From: Nansenia antarctica
Lineage: Eukaryota > Chordata > Actinopteri > Argentiniformes > Microstomatidae
NCBI GenBank assembly: GCA_963989245.1
Contig: OZ022344.1
Coordinates: 66,731,950-66,795,949, forward strand
Reading direction: 5' to 3'
Length of the DNA: 64,000 bases
The notes under the pieces are model-generated. The model saw only the letters and a list, made by a program, of their open reading frames with translations. It ran no database searches and had not been told where the DNA came from. Made by a program: the position numbers and the translations under genes. Shown in pieces: positions 53,435 through 64,000 of this stretch (its first letter is position 1; the number at the start of each line of letters is the position of its first letter).

Positions 53435-54039
53435 CAGTGCTGTCCCAAACGACTATTTTTCTAACGATTAATCTAGCGATTATTTTATCGATTATTCGAT
53501 TAGTCTAACGACTAATTTATCGATAAGTCTAACGATAATTTTTGTACTGTAAAAAAAAAAAAAAAAAAAACTTATTTGTCTCCACCTCACTGCTATGTTT
53601 AGCCAACTTGAATGCCAACATGGCCATTTAGAAGTCTGTCCATCACCACAACACATAGCTAGCTAACGTTACTCTCGCTGCTATGTTATGATTAGCTAAA
53701 TTGATGCTAACGTAGCATGCGAGCTACGAGCTAGATAACGTACAGTAGGTGCTCGCACCACAATGACAATAGGCTACCGTAGCTAGCCAGCTACATAGCT
53801 AACGTTACTAACACCAGAAGACAAGACATACGAACTGTGGTGAGCTACATTGCTTGTGTAACATTAGCTAGTAGCTATCCATTTTCACTCATACACGTAA
53901 TTGTCTCGCCTGGTAAAATAAAGGCTGAAAAGAAAAAAAAAGTTTTTTTTAATTTACGACTAACCGACGCATATTACGCTAACCGACGTATTGACGTAGT
54001 CGATGACGTCGTCGACGTCGAATAATCGTAACAGCCCTA
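53435..54039. mobile_element. hAT-like element, decayed ends
   Basis: CAGTGCTGTCCCAAACGACT and the far end GAATAATCGTAACAGCCCTAG are imperfect inverted ends of a type common in fish hAT elements; an AAACGAC/GTCGAAT and CTAACGATTA pattern fills the left end. I could not see a target-site duplication. Confidence 0.5.
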
Positions 54040-54262
54040 GTAGAGATATTATTAATCTCTACGACTTTTGTAAAGCAAAGTCTGTGTGCTCTATTAAAAA
54101 GATCATCCTGCAAAAGAACTGTCTCTCATCACAAGGCAACATCTGACCTTCCGTTACCATACCAGCCACCTTTTTTTTTTTTTGCTGTGGGGTGAATTCG
54201 GGTAATCTATCTGGGACATTGGGTAAAGCTCCAATGTTGAACTCTGTGGATCACTCATTTGC

Positions 54263-54296
<34 letters not shown>

Positions 54297-56957
54297 TGTC
54301 TCTCTCTGCAGGTCTCCTCAGTGTTGATGCCAGTGATAAAGGGAACCGAGACTCCTGACGCCTCCTTCTCCTCCTCTCCTCTTTCTCCCCTTTCTCCTCC
54401 TCCTCCTCCTCCACCTCCTCCTCCTCCTCAGTCATATGTACATAGGACTTTTCTAACTGGGTTGTTTTTATATGTGTCTCTCTCACACGTGCAGTCAGTC
54501 AGTCAGTGTTCCATGCTGCGTGACGAGGGGTTGTGGGGTGGGGGGGGAGGTGACAGGGTTGGGGCCATAGAGATATAATACCAGAGAAGTCACCCTCTCT
54601 AGTCTTGTACCTCTATGGTTGGGTCCCCACCCATCTCTATAATCATTCACTCCATGGAAGAAGTGAATCGAAATTCATTTTTGGGGGGGGGGGAAATGAC
54701 TAATAACAGCCTGTTGTTTTCCATGAGGATTTTCTATTCAGCGTGATTTGAATTTGAATTCAGAAGTTACTTCCTGTATGGAGGGAGGTGAGATGCGATT
54801 GGTGGTGGTTGGTCGCCATGCCGACCCCTGGTGGGGGTGTGTAGAGATTCTGGAGGGTTTCCCGGAAGTGCACTGCATGCCTGTTACCATGGCATTAGTC
54901 CCCTCCCCCTGTCGTTGTTCCTGTTGTAGTGTTGTACAGTCCTGGATACCGCTGGCTAGCACTTCGCACAATGACCATGTGACATAAAAACCTACATAGG
55001 CGCTAACCGTGTCCTACGACACTTCAGAACAGTTCATAACCTCACCAGATGATTTTAGGTCGCCTTTGAGGCCCTAAAGCCAGGCGGACACTGTGTACAT
55101 TTTTTTTTACAAACGCACACGATTCCAACTGACGATGAGAGGGTTTAATTCTGTAAGACAAATTCTTCTTTACGTCACGCTGTTCGATGCGACGTACACC
55201 GCACGAACAGACCTGATGGTCCCTCTCCCACAGGGCTAACCCCCTCCCCTCCAATTAGAGAACAGGTGGAGGGGAGACAGGTGCCGGCAGGAAATTGACA
55301 TGTCATTGCTCACATGGCTAGCTCACACTATGCCAGCTAAGGCGTCCATTTCACCACAGACGACCCCGCGTTTACAGCCGATGTGTAAATACAGTCGTGA
55401 GAAATCGGCTCGTGCCTGACCGGCTTAACCTGAGTGGCAGGGAGCTGACTTCCTGTCGTGAGCTTCTGATGTTGATCACGTGACAGGATCTAAACAGACT
55501 GCATGTTCCATTGGTCCAACTGCCAACTATCTGAGCCGTTCTGATTGGATGAGAGGAGAAGGAGACTTGCTAGAGCTACACAGCGACTGGACACTGGTTT
55601 AAAAGTTTGTCATGTAGTATGAATAAAATATGAAACTGATAATTAATGGTATGAAATAAGCTTATAGTATTTTCAGAAATGTTTCTGGGGCATCATTAAG
55701 CTTAGTAGATCTGGCACTGTGTAGTCATGTCACACTTTATTCATTTTCTTAATTTTTAAAAAAATGAACTGTAAAATGTCTATGGTTTGATGAAGCATAA
55801 AGCTAGACAGGACTGCGCATGTCGTTAATCTCACGGCACCATCTCCACCCCCGTCATCGCCACCGTGCCATAGATGATGTCATCACGCTGTTTTCTACCG
55901 TCATTCACCCTGTGTTTTAATCCATGTAAATAACCGGATAGTGAACAGTTGTAAATATGTCCAAAATAAATGTATGGTGCTTTGTATGACCCAGGCTCAC
56001 ACACGTGTTTCTTTCTTTCTTTCTGGTTTCTTTCTGGTTTATTTGAATGGATGCAAACTCACTCACTCACATTGAGTTAACAGTGTTGTTTATTTATGAA
56101 TATTGTGTTTTATTTATGTGGAAGGTCACATCCTTGTTTTCAACTGGTGAAAGAGTGACTCTCTTATTTATGAATGAAGATGGGGTTGTATCGTACCGTA
56201 CCTTCACTGACACACTCACAAGAAGGATAGATTACACAACCCAGAAAGGTAGGTTAATGTATTGAAATGTACATCATTTGTATAATAATAATACATTAGA
56301 CTTATATAGCGCTTTTCTAGACACTCACACATATGTATAACGTTGTTGGTGACACTTTCTTGAGATTTTTAGGATAGGCCTATTCTAAGGATGTTGATGT
56401 TGGAAGAGTGAACAAAACAGCAGCATTTATTTATTATCCACAAGACAATAAAGAGAAACCAACTTTTGAACTACAAAAGTCGCTTGCGTTGTCATTCTCG
56501 AGAGTGAGCGTGCTTTTCCGAAAGAGCGCATTTATTGAATCGAAGCATCGAATGTTCTTTAGAATGTGGTGATGGCATGTTATTCTCAGGTTATTGTGAC
56601 GTTATAAAGTTATACAATTCTGCAGAGTTTCAAAAGTCAAAAAAGTGACGGAAGACGGAGCAGCGCTCGGATGCAGGGACTCACCGGTCAGGAAATCTGA
56701 CGCCCTCTGCGGGTACAACTCAAGCACGGAGAAGGGTTTTAAATTAACGGGACAGCGCAGTTTTGGCAGTGACATCTATTTATGTCCTCCTGCACAAGTG
56801 TTCATTTTGAATTTGGTCCATGTTTGATAATTACAAGTAAGTAACACTGAACTGGATTTGCGGTGTGATATCTGTGGGTGTCTGTCTCAATACTAAACAA
56901 TTGCTCATGAAAATAATCTCATTCTGTGTGTTTAACCAGGTATTTTGATAATACAAC
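54040..56957. other. tspan5 downstream / intergenic DNA
   Basis: GT array at 54263-54300, a (CTC)n/(CTT)n tract at 54360-54430 and an AATAAA at 55965-55970 that may end the tspan5 transcript. No gene seen. Confidence 0.4.
55965..55970 (+). terminator. Possible tspan5 polyadenylation signal
   Basis: AATAAA about 5 kb after the stop, in a stretch free of simple repeats; TSPAN5 is known for a long 3' UTR. Assignment is inferred. Confidence 0.4.
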
Positions 56958-57141
56958 ATGTCTGAAAGCCCAATTTACCATCCCTTTAGAGAGAATGAGT
57001 GAGTAACTCTGTCATTCAGTCAAAGCTTTCATCATAAGGCTTATTATGATGTCACCTGTCATGATGTTGGTATTCAGAATGTCAGGTTCATGGTGGTGAT
57101 TGGATAAGATCATCATGGTGATGTCATAATGTCCCACTGAC

Positions 57142-57177
<36 letters not shown>

Positions 57178-57584
57178 GTACGTGTACTGTATGTGTGTGT
57201 GTGTGTATACTGTATGCGTGTGTGTGTGTGTGTGTCCGCCCGGCCCCAGAGCAGAAGCGAATGGGCCCAGGCGGCCCCCGGCCTCCCGCGAGTCCACAGC
57301 GGGGGGCTGTGTGCTGGCCACGGTGAGGCTGAAGGTGGCGGAGGACGGCCCCAGAGCAGAAGCGAGCGGGCCCAGGCAGCCCCCGGCCTCCCGCGAGTCC
57401 ACAGCGGGGGGCTGTGTGCTGGCCACGGTGACGCTGAAGGTGGCGGAGGACGGCCCCCTGGCGCTGGCCCCGCCCCTGGCCCGCCAGATTAGCAGCGCTC
57501 GGTTCGGCGCCCCCAGCCACAGCTCCTTCTTCTGCAGGCACAACCCCCACCCTCAGAGGGTGCACCCCTTCAGGGGTTGGTCTG

Positions 57585-57642
<58 letters not shown>

Positions 57643-58243
57643 CACACTTATACACACACATATATACACTTATACACACACAGACACACACTTATATACA
57701 CACACACACATAATACACACATACACACACACACCCACACATATGTATATATGTTACGGTACATGTGGGAAAACTAGGGTTAGGGTTAGGTGCTAGGGTG
57801 CTACGGTTAAGGTTAGGGTTAGGATTAGGGGTAGGGTTAGGGTTAGGGGTAGGGTTAGGGGTAGGGTTAGACATGCCAGCATGTACCAAGTGGACGTAGC
57901 ACCTAACCCTAATCCTAGTTTTCCCACATGTACCGTATTCCCACATGTACCGTAACATATACACTTAATGTATATACTATATACTAATGTTGTCATACGT
58001 GTTTCCCCCCCTCAGGGGGGTTTGACAAGCCCATCTGTATGGTAAACGACGTGACGTTCGGCCAGACGCCCCAGTACTGCCTGGGCAGGGTCATGACCCC
58101 AAGGGTGCGGGGCCTGTGGCTGCAGTATAAGAACACCCCTGCGGCGGCCATCGGCACCAACTCCCCCTGCCTGCCCCTGGACGTCCTCACGGGCCTGCAG
58201 ATGTTCCCCCTCCGACTGGCCGACTCCCCCTGCCTCAAGCTGT
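56958..58243 (+). CDS. tbata: TBATA-like protein, 5' coding exons only
   Basis: TBATA (SPATIAL) is a thymus, brain and testis associated protein linked to microtubules in germ cells. Exons are 56958-56998 (MSESPIYHPFRENE), 57250-57575 and 58016-58243, joining in phase. The family core is read across exons 2 and 3: RFGAPSHSSFFCRHNPHPQR then GGFDKPICMVNDV, which resembles the mammalian SHHSFFSRHHPHP and KPVCVVRD blocks. Exon 2 begins with two 35-residue repeats (STAGGCVLATV and LKVAED in each). Exon 3 ends at a GTGAGT donor, so the gene continues. No later exon was found in the window, where retroelements fill the next 3 kb. The gene may continue beyond 64 kb or be broken. Start chosen as the first Met with an acceptor upstream and a clean donor. 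Confidence 0.75.
57242..57451 (+). repeat. 105-bp tandem duplication in tbata exon 2
   Basis: Two units of exactly 105 bp, about 96 percent alike, each starting GGCCCCAGAGCAGAAGCGA. Each unit carries its own CCCCAG acceptor and 35 codons in the same frame. Confidence 0.92.
57750..57960. repeat. Telomere-like TTAGGG tract inside an inverted repeat
   Basis: Between 57775 and 57870 lie about fifteen TTAGGG or TTAGGGG units with small variants. The flanks ATGTTACGGTACATGTGGGA and ACATGTACCGTAACAT are inverted, and the right arm also carries CACCTAACCCTAATCCTAG. It lies in tbata intron 2. Confidence 0.88.
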
Positions 58244-58294
58244 GTGAGTCTTAGCCCGCCAAGCCCAAGCCTGACGTGCCTAACCAGCTCTGCT

Positions 58295-58376
58295 ACAATT
58301 CAATTCAATTCAAACAACTTTATTAGTCCCACTAGGGGCAATTCATTTAGAGCAGCATGTTCACAGAAAAACTTCA
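58295..58376 (-). mobile_element. LINE 3' tail fragment
   Basis: Complement reads TTGCCCCTAGTGGGACTAAT, AAAGTTGTTTG and (AATTG)n, a LINE-type end, joined directly to the BEL remnant. Confidence 0.6.
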
Positions 58377-61215
58377 GCAACGGGGGATATGGTGAAGGAT
58401 ACGGCCGCCCCGTGAAGCACCTGCAGCTCCTGTCTGACTGTGCGGAGGACCAAATCTTCTGGCTTGCCTTTCAGGCCTTACTTCTGTGCTGCGGCCTGGA
58501 GAAGGATGGTCCTCTCTGATCCGTCGTCTAAGATAGCATATGCTTCCAATGACCTGTTTCCATTTCTTATGATGACCTTACTGATCTTCAGGAGCACTTT
58601 ACAGTTGGATACTGGGCGGTCGACATACAGGACTTGGCTAGGTGTGTTCACGAGACAGATATCCGTTGCTGGCACTTCATCCTCTGCTCTCTCGTTCACT
58701 TCATGCAGTACAATCAGGTGTCTTCTGTTGCAAGTCTTGCATGGGGTCTTCAGTGTGCACTTAGCTGCATGATGACCGCGGCCACAGCGCCAGCATCGGT
58801 TGTTACCTTTGATCCATGCCACCTTCTGCTCTTTGTTCAGCTGCTTGAAGTTGGTACAATTGTTCAGAAAGTGGCTGGTGTTGTCGCAGTATGGACAATA
58901 GGCTTTCCCTTTCTCCACGTTGCTTTGGTGGCTGGCTGAAGGCTCCGATGCAGGCGCTGTGGGGGGACTTCATTGTACCCAGTCTCATTTGTACCCTCAT
59001 TTGCAGTCTCATTTGTACCCAGGAGAATGGTGGTGGTCTTGCTGTATTGTGTTGAGTCCCTCTGGTTCTCCCTCCTCCGGTTGGATGACTCGTCCCTCTC
59101 GTAGCTGACACACTGAACGATTTCTTCCTGCACTTCGAGTTCATACTCTAGCCACTCAGCAAAGTCAATGAGCGTGGGGATGGTTACTCTCAGGGGGTGG
59201 ATGAACCTCTTGAAGCTGGCAGTGAGGTCATGAGGTAGCTTACCCAGCAATCTGTGGACGTGGGAACCACAATGCAGCTCTACACGGCCTCTCTCCCCCA
59301 GCTGTTCTAACATGCCCACCAGTGAGCGTACACGGAGGGCAAACATGCGAAAGGCTTTCGCATCTCCACTGCGGACATCTGGACCATCCATCACCTCTGC
59401 GATGCGTTGCACAGCCAGCTTGTGAGGCTGCCCATACATCTTGGTGAGGGCTAACATGGTGTCTGTGTAAGGCTGTCTGGAGTAACTATAAGAATCTGCC
59501 ACGAGCAAGGCCTCCTCACATCTCAGGTGATCACCGGTGATCACCGGTGCCCCCCAGGGAACTGTTCTGTCACCCTTTCTCTTCACCCTCTATACCTCTG
59601 ACTTCCAGTTTAGCTCCGACCAGTGCCACCTGCAGAAGTTTTCGGATGACTCCTCTATCGTCGGTTACATCACAGACGACAGGGATGAGGAGTACAGGGC
59701 CCTGGTGGAGAGCTTCGTGCAGTGGTGCGACACCAACTACCTTTTGCTTAACACCAGCAAAACAAAGGAGTTGGTGGTGGATTTTTAGGAGGAAGAGAAG
59801 GACCCCAGCCCCCATCACCATCAAGGGGGTGGAAGTCGAGAGGGTGGACTCCTACAGGTACCTGGGAGTACAAATTAATAACAAACTGGACTGGACTGAC
59901 AACACCGAGGCTCTTCTCAGGAAAGGGCAGAGCAGACTGTTTTTCCTGAGAAGGCTGAGGTCTTTCGGTGTCTGCAACAAGCTGCTGCAAATGTTTTACC
60001 AGTCGGTGGTTGCCAGCGTTCTGTTCTTCGCCGTGGCCTGCTGGGGTGGAAACATCTGTGCCAGGGATGCTGCGAAGCTAAACAAACTGGTGAAGAAGGC
60101 CAGCTCTGTGGTGGGGACCGGGCTGGACAGCCTAGAGGTGGTGGCAGAACAGAGGATGGGGAAAAAACTGGCGGCCATGCTGGCCAATCCCTCCCACCCG
60201 ATGTACTGCGAGCTGGCAGGGATGAGGAGCAAGTTCAGCCACAGATTTGTTCTCCCCCGTCAAAGTACAAAAAGATTTGGACAGTCCTTTATTCCAGCTG
60301 CACTCCGACTCTACAACCAGGCCCTGCAGGGTGGGGGAGACCTGGAGATGGAACTTTTGGAACTTTTTACTTATTGAGCCTGCACTGTTTTATGTTTTTT
60401 ATTGAATGTTTTTCTGTTTTCTGTACTGAATGTTTTCTGCCCTAACTGAGCTGTTTGACAACAAAATTTCCCCATTGGGGACAATAAAGGTTTTCAATCA
60501 ATCAGGTGGTCTGTGAGGATCTGGAACTTGTACCGCTCCGTGGCATCATCCGGGAGGATGTTCTCCAGTGCAATCCTCATCCTTGAGAACTCTCTTGGAT
60601 CTGGCGACGTCAGTTGTGGAATCGATGGCTTGGGTCCTCTATATGTACGCTCTCTGGGGGGTGGTGGTTCTGCATAGTAAGGATGACGCAGGGTGTACCC
60701 TCTCTCTGTTCCATCTGGATACCTATCCCATGGGCCACGTGGTGTGTAGCCTGACCGTGACTGTGTTCTCTGGCCATACTGGTCTGTACAGGGGTAGCTT
60801 GTGTGAGGAGAGGCAGAATAGTATGGTGTGTGAGAGGGGTCTTCTTTCACCTGGTGTGAAACTCTAAGGTGGGAGAGATCCTCTGCTAGCTCTTCAACAT
60901 GGTTAGGAGGGGGGAGGTACTCCTCTCCATGGCCAGCAGGATAGCTGGTGTTGGGTGCCACCTCTCTTGCCGATCGTATGGGCTTGGTGGCAGGCGGGAA
61001 CATGGAGGTATCTGTGGGGTTGCAGACCTGGATGGGGCTCTCATATTTGACACCAGGCTCTGGCACTGTTGCTGGAGCTCTTTGTTCTGTTGCTTAATTT
61101 CTTTCAGTGCAGTAGCAAGTCCCAATACCTGTATAGTCTGGTCCCACTCCTTTGTCAGCTGGTCCCACTCCTTTGACATTTCTCTCTGGTCTGGTGCATT
61201 GCCTGGGGTCATCCC
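58377..61215 (-). mobile_element. BEL/Pao retrotransposon remnant: gag and protease
   Basis: On the minus strand the order is a coiled-coil-like gag start (EWDQTIQVLGLATALKEIKQ), a Pro/Tyr-rich stretch, the gag core (MRIALENILPDDATERYKFQ, then ALLVADSYSYSRQPYTDTM), and a zinc-knuckle pair (CPYCDNTSHFLNNC and CWRCGRGHHAAKC). The aspartic protease motif AYAILDDGSERT follows. These fit the BEL/Pao gag-protease layout. Breaks: a frame change between 60890 and 61066, a nested LINE at 59530-60501, an in-frame TAA at 58480-58478 after QAAAQK, and loss of reverse transcriptase, integrase and LTRs. The copy is dead. It sits downstream of the last visible tbata exon on the opposite strand. Confidence 0.88.
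59530..60501 (+). mobile_element. 5'-truncated LINE nested in the BEL gag
   Basis: Reads APQGTVLSPFLFTLYTSDF, KFSDDSSIVGYI (the RT FADD-like block with S for A) and LNTSKTKELVVDF, then in a shifted frame GVEVERVDSYRYLGVQIN and SRLFFLRRLRSFGVC to a stop. One extra T near 59787 breaks the frame. TCAGGTG lies at 59523-59529 and again at 60502-60508. The 3' end has ACAATAAAGG. An L2/CR1-group element. Confidence 0.9.
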
Positions 61216-61378
61216 TATGTTCCCCGGGTCCTATGTTCCCCGGGTCCTATGTTCCCCTGTTTCTTAGCAAAAAAAAAAAAAAGGGTTCTATGTTCCCCTC
61301 TTCCGAAAACTTCCGAAAAAGGGTTCTATGTTCCCCGCTTCCGAAAAAGGGTTCTATGTTCCCCGCTTCCGTATATTC
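61216..61378. repeat. Tandem CTATGTTCCCC repeats
   Basis: CCTATGTTCCCCGGGT twice, then GGGTTCTATGTTCCCC with CTTCCGAAAA spacers about three times. It abuts the 5' edge of the BEL remnant. Confidence 0.85.
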
Positions 61379-61430
61379 CCCGCCAGCCGTTGTGTCAAGC
61401 GACCCCAGGTGTCGTTATGTAGTACTGCAT

Positions 61431-61467
<37 letters not shown>

Positions 61468-61560
61468 AACATACACAAATACATAATTATACTGTTAGTT
61501 TTTTTTTTATTGTTTTTTTTTTAAACAACATACACAAATACATAATCATACTGTGGATTA
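61431..61560. repeat. Poly-T and duplicated AAACAACATACACAAATACA unit
   Basis: Two poly-T runs each followed by the same AT-rich ~45-bp sequence. Confidence 0.8.
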
Positions 61561-61758
61561 CTATGTGTACAACATTATTATATGAACAAAATGATTATAT
61601 GTACAAAACCTTTTGTAGGTAGGACACTATTGGACCTCGGCCCAAATCTAGTACTGAACCTGACCCCCCATGCTAAACCATTTGGAAGTACAGTATACTA
61701 GGACTCCAATTCAGACACACTGGGGGGCTGTCACAAATCTACTAACTCTAATCAGCCT

Positions 61759-62694
61759 GGGGCCTCATTCATAACGGGTGCTTAGATCAAATGTTGATCT
61801 TACCCGTGTCGTACGTAGAAAACCACGTCAACGTAGTGATTTATAAAATGTCAACGTGAGTCAATTTGATCGTGGAAACGATCGTAGCTCGACGTCGAGT
61901 ATTCAACTTGCTTACGTACTCTACCTACTGGTTATGCGGAGTTATTACAGGCATGTGAGCTGCACTGGAAAAACGTTGCCTATTGTAATTCATGCAAGTG
62001 GCTCGTAATAAAATTAACGATGTTGTTATCAGCCGAGAAAATGAGTTTAATTCAAGATTGAAAGGGAACTAATGTTTATGATTGTATTTCAGTCTTTCTT
62101 TATATCCCTACGGAGCTGTCTATCTCTCTTCAACATGCCTATGCCTTGCCCGGCCACGCGCTAAATGATACTGGATTTCGAGTTGAGTCGGGATGAGGGG
62201 GAATGGCATCCCCCCTGAAATAAAAACAGTCCAAATCATCCCCCTTCTAAAACTGCCATCCCCCCTTTCCATCCCTTATGTCATTTTTATCAATGAACGT
62301 GGTATTACTGCCCTCTCCCCTTCCAGACGCACGCCTATATAATATAGTATTAACGCCCTGTGATAGCGGCTCAAATAGCGGCTGAATGAAGCTATAATAT
62401 AATATAATACAGACAGTATATAATATTGTCAGTATTGTCTGTCTGTATTATATTATATTATAGCACTTGGCTTCATTCAGCCGCTATAATTGAGCCTCTA
62501 TCACAGGGCGTTAATACAAACCTCATTCACCTGCGTTCAATTCCAAGTATGTTTGGTATTTATAGAAGGAAGCACGTACGCAACTTTAAACCATCTCAGC
62601 CCGTTTTATAAATAATGCTCACGTCCGTTTAGAAAAATGTGCTTACGTGAAAGTCAAAGATGACGTTCAAGTATTTCTTTATGAATGAGGCCCC
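61759..62694. mobile_element. DNA element with GGGGCCTCATTCATAA inverted ends
   Basis: Starts GGGGCCTCATTCATAACGG and ends TTTATGAATGAGGCCCC. The arms stay related inward through (T)TACGT(C/A)-rich sequence and TTTATAAA. No transposase frame. I could not fix the target-site duplication. Confidence 0.8.
62347..62517. mobile_element. Nested palindrome (foldback)
   Basis: GTATTAACGCCCTGTGATAG at the left and CTATCACAGGGCGTTAATAC at the right; arms of about 75 bases pair through the GGCTGAATGAAG and ATAATATAATATAATACAGACAG stretches. It lies inside the element at 61759-62694. Confidence 0.88.
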
Positions 62695-62740
62695 TGGTCT
62701 CACACGGCAGACGTCAGAATTCGACGTTGATGGACAAACA

Positions 62741-63305
62741 ATAATCTGCTCTATTCATACATTAATCTGCTCTATTCAGACATTAATCTGCTCTATTCAG
62801 ACATTAATCTGCTCTATTTGTGGTGTTATGTTAGTTAGAACATAAGGATAATAAATATATGGTGTGACGCTTATGCTGTAGACCAATGGGAATGAGTTGG
62901 GGATAGAGGGGAGAGCATGCACAGTGGGAAAGCGGGCAGAGTGGAATGAATGGTGGAACTGGATGGTTAATAAAGTACGTGATATATAGTTAACAGTTGT
63001 CTCACGCGTTTACATTACGAAACACGACACTATTCAGACATTAATCTGCTCTATTCAGACATTAATCTGCTCTATTCAGACATTAATCTGCTCTATTCAT
63101 ACATTAATCTGCTCTATTCAGACATTAATCTGCTCTATTCACACATTAATCTGCTCTATTCACACATTAATCTGCTCTATATATTCATACATTAATCTGC
63201 TCTATTCAGACATTAATCTGCTCTATTCAGACATTAATCTGCTCTATTCATACATTAATCTGCTCTATTCAGACATTAATCTGCTCTATTCACACATTAA
63301 TGTCT
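62741..63305. repeat. 21-bp minisatellite, interrupted by a solo LTR
   Basis: Unit CATTAATCTGCTCTATTCAGA in about 4 copies before and about 13 after the LTR, with CAGA, CATA and CACA variants. Confidence 0.92.
62819..63029. mobile_element. Solo LTR with 5-bp target-site duplication
   Basis: A 211-bp insert starting TGTGGTGTTATG and ending AAACACGACA, so TG...CA. It contains AATAAA. The flanks are CTATT at 62814-62818 and 63030-63034; the array has CTATT once per unit. No internal retroelement sequence remains. Confidence 0.85.
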
Positions 63306-63397
63306 TCACAAATGACCCAACTCTGATAGTCTTTATATCAAATCTGAGAATGAAATTCAGTATGCTAATTATAAAAGGGGTATGCTATTGATAATAT

Positions 63398-63650
63398 GAA
63401 TGAATGAATCAATGAATGGTCTTTATTGTCATTGATATAGTACTGGTTTACATAAATAAAGGCTATGTACACTATCCACTATACTATACTGTACAAATAA
63501 AACACTGTGCTGTACTCTATGCTATGCTATACCTATTCTAACATTTCCTATTCTCGGCAACCTTATGTACCCTAGGGTTGTCATATTGCACATAGTGTTA
63601 TTGCACATTCATTTAAAGTGTCGCAGTTTGCAGGCTTGAAATGTACATAT
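63398..63650 (-). mobile_element. LINE 3' UTR fragment, inverted copy
   Basis: GAATGAATGAATCAATGAAT then GGTCTTTATTGTCATTGATA is the complement of the LINE end at 42820-43166 and stays similar for about 250 bases. Confidence 0.8.
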
Positions 63651-64000
63651 CATTGTAGCATGATATGCTAAATGTAGCATATCATTTAGATTGTTTTTAA
63701 TGTATTGTTTTAGATAATTCATTATTTTAAAATATTATTTTCTTTAGATAAACAACTAAAATAAAAAATCTAAATTAGATGCTATTGATACTGCATAGAC
63801 ACACATTGATATAATATACTTGTATGTGTCAGGGGACAATGTTGCACTCTGATATTTAGTGTGTCTCTGTTGCGCCCTTCTTCTCCGAGTCACCAGAGGG
63901 CGTAACACCCCCTATCAATTGTTTTAAGGTCAATTGTAATTGAGCTTGAGTTACAAGACTTCCTCAAATACCGGTATGTTCGGAACACATGCGTAGTGAC
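63651..64000. other. Unassigned end of window
   Basis: AT-rich; I see no gene. Confidence 0.4.

Overview
This window is nuclear DNA from a ray-finned (teleost) fish. The evidence is spliced vertebrate genes with GT/AG introns, very dense CA/GT and other microsatellites, fish-type MITEs, L2/CR1-like LINEs, hAT and Tc1-like elements, and the gene order saxo1 - plin2 - rps6 - acer2, which from memory matches the human 9p22 neighbourhood. I could not assign a species.

Layout. 1-3.8 kb: a DDE integrase-like gene (+) runs tail-to-tail into a HECT-type ubiquitin-ligase-like gene (-); both carry breaks, and together they may be a dead two-gene mobile element. 5.1-10.6 kb: a duplicated segment holding two 7SL (SRP) RNA genes and two copies of the 3' tip of saxo1. 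7SL copy 1 looks intact, with a CRE at -50 and a T4 terminator. Copy 2 is split by a 5'-truncated LINE with a 6-bp target-site duplication. About 2.2 kb of unrelated repeats separates the two units.

10.6-36.4 kb: saxo1 (-, 4 exons, 462 codons), a very diverged perilipin (plin2 by position; +, 6 exons, 544 codons), rps6 (-, 6 exons, exactly 249 codons) and acer2 (+, 6 exons, 276 codons). Introns 2-5 of rps6 each hold one copy of a ~140-nt element that folds like an H/ACA snoRNA. Intron 2 of the perilipin holds a ~950-bp minisatellite whose 27-bp unit contains the terminal sequence of a MITE found elsewhere in the window.

41.0-42.5 kb: a two-exon DAN-family cystine-knot secreted antagonist (dand5/charon-like, -) with a 536-bp Tc1-like foldback in its intron. 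45.0-51.0 kb: tspan5 (+, 8 exons, exactly 268 codons), a TspanC8 tetraspanin, with a long downstream region ending at a polyadenylation signal near 55.97 kb. 57.0-58.2 kb: first coding exons of a tbata-like gene (+) with a 105-bp in-frame duplication that copies its splice acceptor. 58.3-64 kb: a repeat graveyard with a BEL/Pao gag-protease remnant carrying a nested LINE, tandem arrays, a large terminal-inverted-repeat element and a solo LTR with a 5-bp target-site duplication.

The host genes are independent, not an operon: an axonemal microtubule protein, a lipid-droplet coat, a ribosomal protein, a Golgi ceramidase, a Nodal antagonist, an ADAM10 partner and a testis-associated protein. Exon limits come from reading splice signals, frame continuity and remembered family sequences; no alignment or database search was run.
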